Shown piece after piece: positions 59,561 through 64,000 of a DNA stretch of 64,000 nucleotides (position 1 is the stretch's first letter; each line of letters opens with the position of its first letter). Origin of the DNA: Mycobacterium gordonae (lineage in GTDB: Bacteria; Actinomycetota; Actinomycetes; Mycobacteriales; Mycobacteriaceae); the NCBI RefSeq assembly GCF_017086405.1, contig NZ_CP070973.1:3938739-4002738 (forward strand), written 5' to 3'. The notes below the pieces were generated by a model. That model was not told where the DNA came from, did no database searches, and saw nothing but the letters and a program-made list of their open reading frames with translations. The translations under genes were made by a program, and so were the position numbers.

Positions 59561-61096
59561 GTGATCATCGGAATACCACGTGAGTCTCTCCCCGGTGAGA
59601 CGCGTGTTGCCGCCACACCGCAGACCGTCGGGCAACTCATCAAGCTCGGCTACTCGGTGGTCGTCGAATCCGAGGCCGGGACCGCCGCGAGCTTCCTGGA
59701 CAGCGCTTACGTCGAGGCAGGCGCCGATATCGGGTCGAAAGAGCAGGCATTGACCGCCGACGTTGTGTTGAAGGTCAACGCCCCGAACGACGACGAAATC
59801 GCGGCCGTGCGCGATGGTGCGACCCTGGTCAGCCTCATCTCCCCCGGCCTGCACCCCGAGTTGGTCGAGAAACTGACCACCCGCAAGATCACCGTGCTGG
59901 CCATGGACGCGGTGCCACGCATCTCGCGGGCCCAGTCGCTGGACGTGCTGTCGTCGATGGCCAACATCGCCGGCTACCGGGCGGTGATTGAAGCGGCCCA
60001 CGCCTTCGGCCGGTTCTTCACCGGTCAGGTGACCGCCGCCGGCAAAGTGCCGCCAGCCAAGGTGCTCGTCGTGGGCGCGGGAGTGGCCGGGCTCTCGGCG
60101 ATCGGGGCAGCCGGCAGCCTGGGTGCCATCGTGCGCGCCACCGACCCCCGCCCAGAGGTCGCGGATCAGGTGAAATCACTTGGTGGCGAATATATTTCGG
60201 TGGACGACAGCGAAGCCGAAGTATCCGCCACCGGCTACGCCAAGGAAATGAGCGACGACTACAAGGCCCGTGAGGCCCAGTTGTACGCCGAGCAGTGCCA
60301 GGACGTCGACATCATCATTACCACCGCGTTGATCCCCGGCAGACCCGCGCCGCGGATCATCACGGCGGACATGGTGGCCGCCATGACCCCGGGCAGCGTC
60401 ATCGTCGACATGGCCGCCGCCAACGGCGGCAACGTCGAGGGCACGGTCAAAGACCAGCTCGTCGTCACCGACAACGACGTGACCATCATCGGCTTTACCG
60501 ACCTGGCCGGACGGCTGCCCGCTCAGTCCTCCCAGCTCTATGGCACCAACCTGGTCAACCTGCTGAAGCTGATGACCCCCGAGAAGGACGGACAGTTGGT
60601 CCTGAACTTCGAGGACGTGGTCCAGCGGTCCATCACCGTGGTCCGTGACGGCGAATCCACCTGGCCTCCGCCGCCGGTCCAGGTCTCCGCCGCACCCGCC
60701 GTCGCGGCGGCTGCCACGCCGGCCAAGGAGTCGCACGCCAAGCAGCCGATGTCCAACAAGCGCCGGCTGACGACCACCCTCATCGCCGCCGCGGTGCTGT
60801 TCGGCCTGATCGCGATCTCACCGGCCGCCCTGCAGGTGCACCTGACGGTGTTCGCGCTGGCCATTGTGATCGGCTACTACGTGATCGGCCACGTCCATCA
60901 CGCCCTGCACACCCCGCTGATGTCGGTGACGAATGCGATCTCCGGAATCATCGTGCTGGGCGCCCTGCTGCAGATCGGAAAAGAGAACCTCCCGATCACC
61001 GTGGTGTCCTGTGCGGCGATCCTGCTGGCCAGCATCAACATCTTCGGCGGCTTCGCGGTGACGCGACGCATGCTGGCCATGTTCTCCCGCAGCTGA
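59561..61096 (+). CDS. pntA: NAD(P) transhydrogenase subunit alpha (fused PntA)
   Basis: A 511-residue PntA. The dI domain binds NAD(H): IGIPRESLPGETRVAATPQT, VVGAGVAGLSAIGAAGSLGA and ATDPRPEVADQVKSLGGEY. The C-terminal 110 residues have about four membrane helices (from LIAAAVLFGLIAISPAAL to LLASINIFGGFAVTRRML), so alpha-1 and alpha-2 parts are one chain, unlike the split pntAa/pntAb of M. tuberculosis. With PntB it couples hydride transfer between NADH and NADP to proton movement, supplying NADPH. GTG 59561 is the start. It is 29 bp from pntB in an operon. Confidence 0.97.
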   Translation: MIIGIPRESLPGETRVAATPQTVGQLIKLGYSVVVESEAGTAASFLDSAYVEAGADIGSKEQALTADVVLKVNAPNDDEIAAVRDGATLVSLISPGLHPELVEKLTTRKITVLAMDAVPRISRAQSLDVLSSMANIAGYRAVIEAAHAFGRFFTGQVTAAGKVPPAKVLVVGAGVAGLSAIGAAGSLGAIVRATDPRPEVADQVKSLGGEYISVDDSEAEVSATGYAKEMSDDYKAREAQLYAEQCQDVDIIITTALIPGRPAPRIITADMVAAMTPGSVIVDMAAANGGNVEGTVKDQLVVTDNDVTIIGFTDLAGRLPAQSSQLYGTNLVNLLKLMTPEKDGQLVLNFEDVVQRSITVVRDGESTWPPPPVQVSAAPAVAAAATPAKESHAKQPMSNKRRLTTTLIAAAVLFGLIAISPAALQVHLTVFALAIVIGYYVIGHVHHALHTPLMSVTNAISGIIVLGALLQIGKENLPITVVSCAAILLASINIFGGFAVTRRMLAMFSRS

Positions 61097-61125
61097 GCCT
61101 GCGCACCCAAACGGAGGATCATCCC

Positions 61126-62547
61126 TTGTTCACGATAGAAACCGCCGCCAAAGCGGCATACGTCGTCGCGGCCCTGCTGTTCATCCTTGCGCTCGCCGGG
61201 CTGTCCAAGCACGAAACATCGCGGGCCGGGAACACTTTCGGCATCTTCGGCATGGCCGTCGCGCTCGTCGCGACCATCGCGCTGGCCATCAACGGACACA
61301 TCGAGTCGCTTGGGGTGGCGCTGCTGGTCGGCGCCGTGGCGGTCGGTGCCGCGATCGGCCTGTGGCGCGCCCGGGTGGTCGAGATGACCGGCATGCCCGA
61401 ACTGATCGCGCTGCTGCACTCGTTCGTCGGTCTGGCGGCGGTGCTGGTCGGCTGGAACGGTTACCTGTTCGTCGAGCACAATCCCGGCGGCGCCGAGGCC
61501 GCCACCCTGCGCGCGGAGGGCCTGGGTGGAATCCACTCAGCCGAGGTCGTCATCGGCGTCTTCATCGGTGCCGTGACCTTCACCGGTTCGATCGTGGCCA
61601 ACCTCAAGCTTTCGGCGCGGATCAAATCCGCACCAATGATGCTGCCGGGCAAGAACTTCCTCAACGTCGGCGCACTGGTGCTCTTCGCCGCCCTGACGGT
61701 GTGGTTCGTGATCAACCCGACCATCTGGCTGCTCGCCGCGGTGACCCTGCTCGCCCTGCTGCTGGGCTGGCATCTGGTCGCATCGATCGGTGGCGGCGAC
61801 ATGCCGGTCGTGGTCTCGATGCTGAACAGCTACTCGGGGTGGGCCGCGGCCGCATCCGGCTTCCTGCTGAGCAATGACCTGCTGATCATCACCGGCGCTC
61901 TGGTCGGTTCCTCCGGTGCGTACCTGTCCTACATCATGTGCAAGGCGATGAACCGCTCGTTCATCTCGGTGATCGCCGGGGGCTTCGGCATCGAGGCCGG
62001 CCCCGCGGACGACAAGGATTACGGGGAGCATCGGGAGATCACTGCCGAAGGGGCCGCCGAGATGCTCGGTTCGGCCGACTCGGTGATCATCACGCCCGGA
62101 TACGGCATGGCTGTCGCGCAGGCCCAGAACGCTGTCGCCGATCTGACCCGCAAGCTGCGCGCCCGCGGCGTCAACGTCCGGTTCGGCATCCACCCGGTGG
62201 CAGGACGTCTGCCCGGCCACATGAACGTGCTGCTGGCCGAAGCGAAGGTGCCCTACGACATCGTGCTGGAAATGGACGAGATCAACGACGACTTCTCCGA
62301 CACCGCCGTGGTCCTGGTGATCGGCGCCAATGACACCGTCAACCCGGCAGCCGCCGAAGACCCGAGCAGCCCCATCGCGGGCATGCCTGTTCTGACCGTC
62401 TGGGACGCCGACAACGTTATCGTCTTCAAGCGATCGATGGCCTCGGGCTACGCCGGTGTGCAGAACCCGCTGTTCTTCCGGGAGAACACCGCGATGCTGT
62501 TCGGCGATGCCCGCGACCGCGTGGAAGCGATCCTCGCGGCGCTCTGA
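61126..62547 (+). CDS. pntB: NAD(P) transhydrogenase subunit beta PntB
   Basis: A 473-residue PntB. The N-terminal 270 residues form about nine membrane helices (dII), including MPELIALLHSFVGLAAVLVG and MPVVVSMLNSYSGWAAAASG. The C-terminal dIII domain binds NADP(H): VIITPGYGMAVAQAQNAVAD (the GYGMAVAQAQ loop), RFGIHPVAGRLPGHMNVLLA and VVLVIGANDTVNPAA. All usual motifs are present. A GGAGG site precedes the TTG at 61126. It forms an operon with pntA. Confidence 0.97.
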   Translation: MFTIETAAKAAYVVAALLFILALAGLSKHETSRAGNTFGIFGMAVALVATIALAINGHIESLGVALLVGAVAVGAAIGLWRARVVEMTGMPELIALLHSFVGLAAVLVGWNGYLFVEHNPGGAEAATLRAEGLGGIHSAEVVIGVFIGAVTFTGSIVANLKLSARIKSAPMMLPGKNFLNVGALVLFAALTVWFVINPTIWLLAAVTLLALLLGWHLVASIGGGDMPVVVSMLNSYSGWAAAASGFLLSNDLLIITGALVGSSGAYLSYIMCKAMNRSFISVIAGGFGIEAGPADDKDYGEHREITAEGAAEMLGSADSVIITPGYGMAVAQAQNAVADLTRKLRARGVNVRFGIHPVAGRLPGHMNVLLAEAKVPYDIVLEMDEINDDFSDTAVVLVIGANDTVNPAAAEDPSSPIAGMPVLTVWDADNVIVFKRSMASGYAGVQNPLFFRENTAMLFGDARDRVEAILAAL

Positions 62548-62808
62548 CATCGCGTCGCGCTACGGCGGCGGTGGTCGGCGGTGGTCAGCGGTGGTCGGCA
62601 CCGAGATTGCCGCTACGGTCGCGGGTGGCCGACAGCGCACAACCACCACCGCCATGTCGCGGGACAAACTGTGTCCACGCTGCGGAAGCGACTCATCCGT
62701 GTGAGTATTCGATGTGATGACGAACCGGTGTGCCAAAAGCCCGGAAGGCTGGCGGGGAAGTCGATACGCTGGGGCGCACATACCGGTGACTGACGTTTAG
62801 GGGGCGAC

Positions 62809-64000
62809 GTGTCGTTTCTAGCCGTGGCTCCCGATTGGGTCACGTCGGCGGCGGCCGACTTGGAGCACATCGGTTCGGCGCTGAGTGCGGCCAATGCGGC
62901 GGCCGCCCTACCGACCACGGGTCTCGCGGCCGCGGCGGCCGACGAGGTCTCGACCGCAATCGCTACGCTGTTCGCCGGCTTCGGCCAGGAGTATCAGGCG
63001 CTGAACAGGCAGCTCGGCGCATTTCAGCAGCAGTTCGTGTTGTCGCTCGGTAATTCGGCCGGCGCGTATGCGAGTGCCGAAGCGACGGCCGCGTCCGTGC
63101 TCGACCCCGTTTTCGGCATCATCAATGCGCCCACCCAGCTGCTGTTGGGACGACCGCTGATCGGCGACGGCGCGGCGGGCACGGCGGCGGCGCCTAACGG
63201 CGGAGCCGGCGGCTTGCTGTACGGCAACGGCGGCAATGGGTTCTCGCAGACTCTGGCCGGAGCAGCCGGCGGGTCAGGCGGCTCGGCCGGGCTGATCGGT
63301 AACGGCGGCGCGGGAGGCACTGGCGGGACTGGCGCCGTTGGTGGGGCCGGCGGCAATGGCGGCTGGTTGTTCGGCAATGGGGGTTGGGGCGGCGCGGGCG
63401 GTGCGAACATGGCGGGTACCGGCGGAAACGGCGGAACCGGCGGTGTCTCCTACTTACTGGGTACCGGAGGCAACGGCGGTGCCGGGGGGCTTGGAAATAG
63501 TCCAACGTTGCCGCTCGGCTACGGCGGCACCGGCGGCCACGGTGGCGCTATTTGGGGCGGTCAGGGCTTCAGCGGTGCCGGCTGGGACGGCAGGACCATC
63601 TCCATGCCGACCGTCATGACCACCGAGCCGGTGGTCAATCTCTCGGTCAACGGCTACGGCAGCGGCCCGATCCTGGTCGACACGGGATCCGCCGGCCTGG
63701 TCATGCAGATCAAAGACATCGGCGGGCTACCAGGGCTTCTCAAGCTGGGCATCCCGCACGGGATCAACATCAGCGGCTACAGCGGCGGCCTGACCTACAT
63801 CTTTGCCAGCTACCCCACCTCCGTGGACTTCGGCAACGGCATCGTCAGTGCGCCTTCGGCCGTGAACGTCGTGCTGTTCTCGATTCCGACATCACCGTTC
63901 GCGATTTCGGCCTACTTCACCGAGTTCTTGAAGAACCCGTTCGTCACCCCCTTCGACGCCTACTTCGCGTCAGCCGGTGTGGACGGCGTCTGGGGTCTCG
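62809..64000 (+). CDS. PE_PGRS protein with C-terminal aspartic protease domain (partial)
   Basis: The gene starts at GTG 62809 (MSFLAVAPDWVTSAAADLEH) and runs beyond the right edge, 397 codons in this window. Residues 1-95 are the PE domain with YASAE (Tyr87-Glu91) as secretion signal. The linker has TQLLLGRPLIGDGAAG, typical of PGRS proteins. Residues about 130-260 are Gly-Gly-Ala/Asn repeats of the PGRS type. From about residue 265 a pepsin-like domain begins: VVNLSVNGYGSGPILVDTGS with Asp291-Thr292-Gly293 as catalytic triplet. This is the arrangement of PecA/PE_PGRS35-type proteases that process PE_PGRS proteins at the surface. The second half is outside the window. Confidence 0.93.
   Translation, partial: MSFLAVAPDWVTSAAADLEHIGSALSAANAAAALPTTGLAAAAADEVSTAIATLFAGFGQEYQALNRQLGAFQQQFVLSLGNSAGAYASAEATAASVLDPVFGIINAPTQLLLGRPLIGDGAAGTAAAPNGGAGGLLYGNGGNGFSQTLAGAAGGSGGSAGLIGNGGAGGTGGTGAVGGAGGNGGWLFGNGGWGGAGGANMAGTGGNGGTGGVSYLLGTGGNGGAGGLGNSPTLPLGYGGTGGHGGAIWGGQGFSGAGWDGRTISMPTVMTTEPVVNLSVNGYGSGPILVDTGSAGLVMQIKDIGGLPGLLKLGIPHGINISGYSGGLTYIFASYPTSVDFGNGIVSAPSAVNVVLFSIPTSPFAISAYFTEFLKNPFVTPFDAYFASAGVDGVWGL

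Overview
The window is mycobacterial chromosomal DNA of high G+C. The evidence is the dense set of genus-restricted families: PE and PPE proteins (including an MPTR-type PPE and a PE_PGRS with an aspartic-protease domain), a furA-katG operon, a mycolic-acid methyltransferase, cutinases, an LppS/LprQ-like L,D-transpeptidase and lipobox lipoproteins. Several genes resemble M. tuberculosis genes (furA/katG, the Rv1919c/Rv1920-like pair, Rv1987-like CBM2 protein, Cfp21-like cutinase), but their order is not that of M. tuberculosis. A non-tuberculous, probably slow-growing species is the best guess; the species cannot be fixed from the sequence alone. Family and orthologue names come from recall of sequence motifs, not from a search.

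Layout. 1-3000: start of a GH16 glucanase (cut by the left edge) and a PE-PPE-PPE operon. 3000-7850: cutinase, glycerophosphodiesterase, two converging gene remnants (rhodanese and metallo-beta-lactamase fold), a Tat-exported DUF1906 protein and a C39-like lipoprotein, closed by a strong hairpin. 7850-13740: katG/furA, a hydrolase, an SRPBCC-DUF899 pair and a mycolate methyltransferase. 13800-19550: small lipoprotein, then a glycosyltransferase/methyltransferase/toroid-fold operon facing another methyltransferase, and an acyltransferase-SRPBCC pair. 19750-25650: PPE with a C-terminal SHOCT domain, Cfp21-like cutinase, PucR regulator, a large class III cyclase and a small secreted repeat protein. 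25650-34560: PPOX protein, HrpA helicase, G6P dehydrogenase, aldo/keto reductase, TIGR00027 methyltransferase, CitE-like lyase. 34558-37270: PPE-MPTR built from four near-identical 432-bp repeats. 37500-47750: DUF167, a GGDEF protein, a cyclic-nucleotide-binding protein, a kinase-MurQ fusion, lipoproteins, cell-wall enzymes (NlpC/P60, L,D-transpeptidase) and a heavily decayed pseudogene. 47890-55630: a PE-lipocalin fusion, DUF2804, small membrane proteins, TetR plus a dehydrogenase, about 1 kb without a convincing gene that carries a duplicated palindromic element, and a SulP transporter. 55740-64000: a nucleosidase-like gene translationally coupled to an unknown gene, a TesB thioesterase, a CobW-type GTPase, pntA-pntB transhydrogenase and a PE_PGRS aspartic protease cut by the right edge.

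Themes: envelope and secretion (PE/PPE, cutinases, peptidoglycan and glycolipid enzymes), redox and oxidative defence (KatG, FurA, transhydrogenase, G6PDH) and nucleotide signalling (cyclase, GGDEF, cNMP-binding). The most unusual items are the PE-lipocalin fusion, the nucleosidase plus unknown pair, the kinase-MurQ fusion, the PPE-SHOCT protein and the recent 432-bp repeat expansion.
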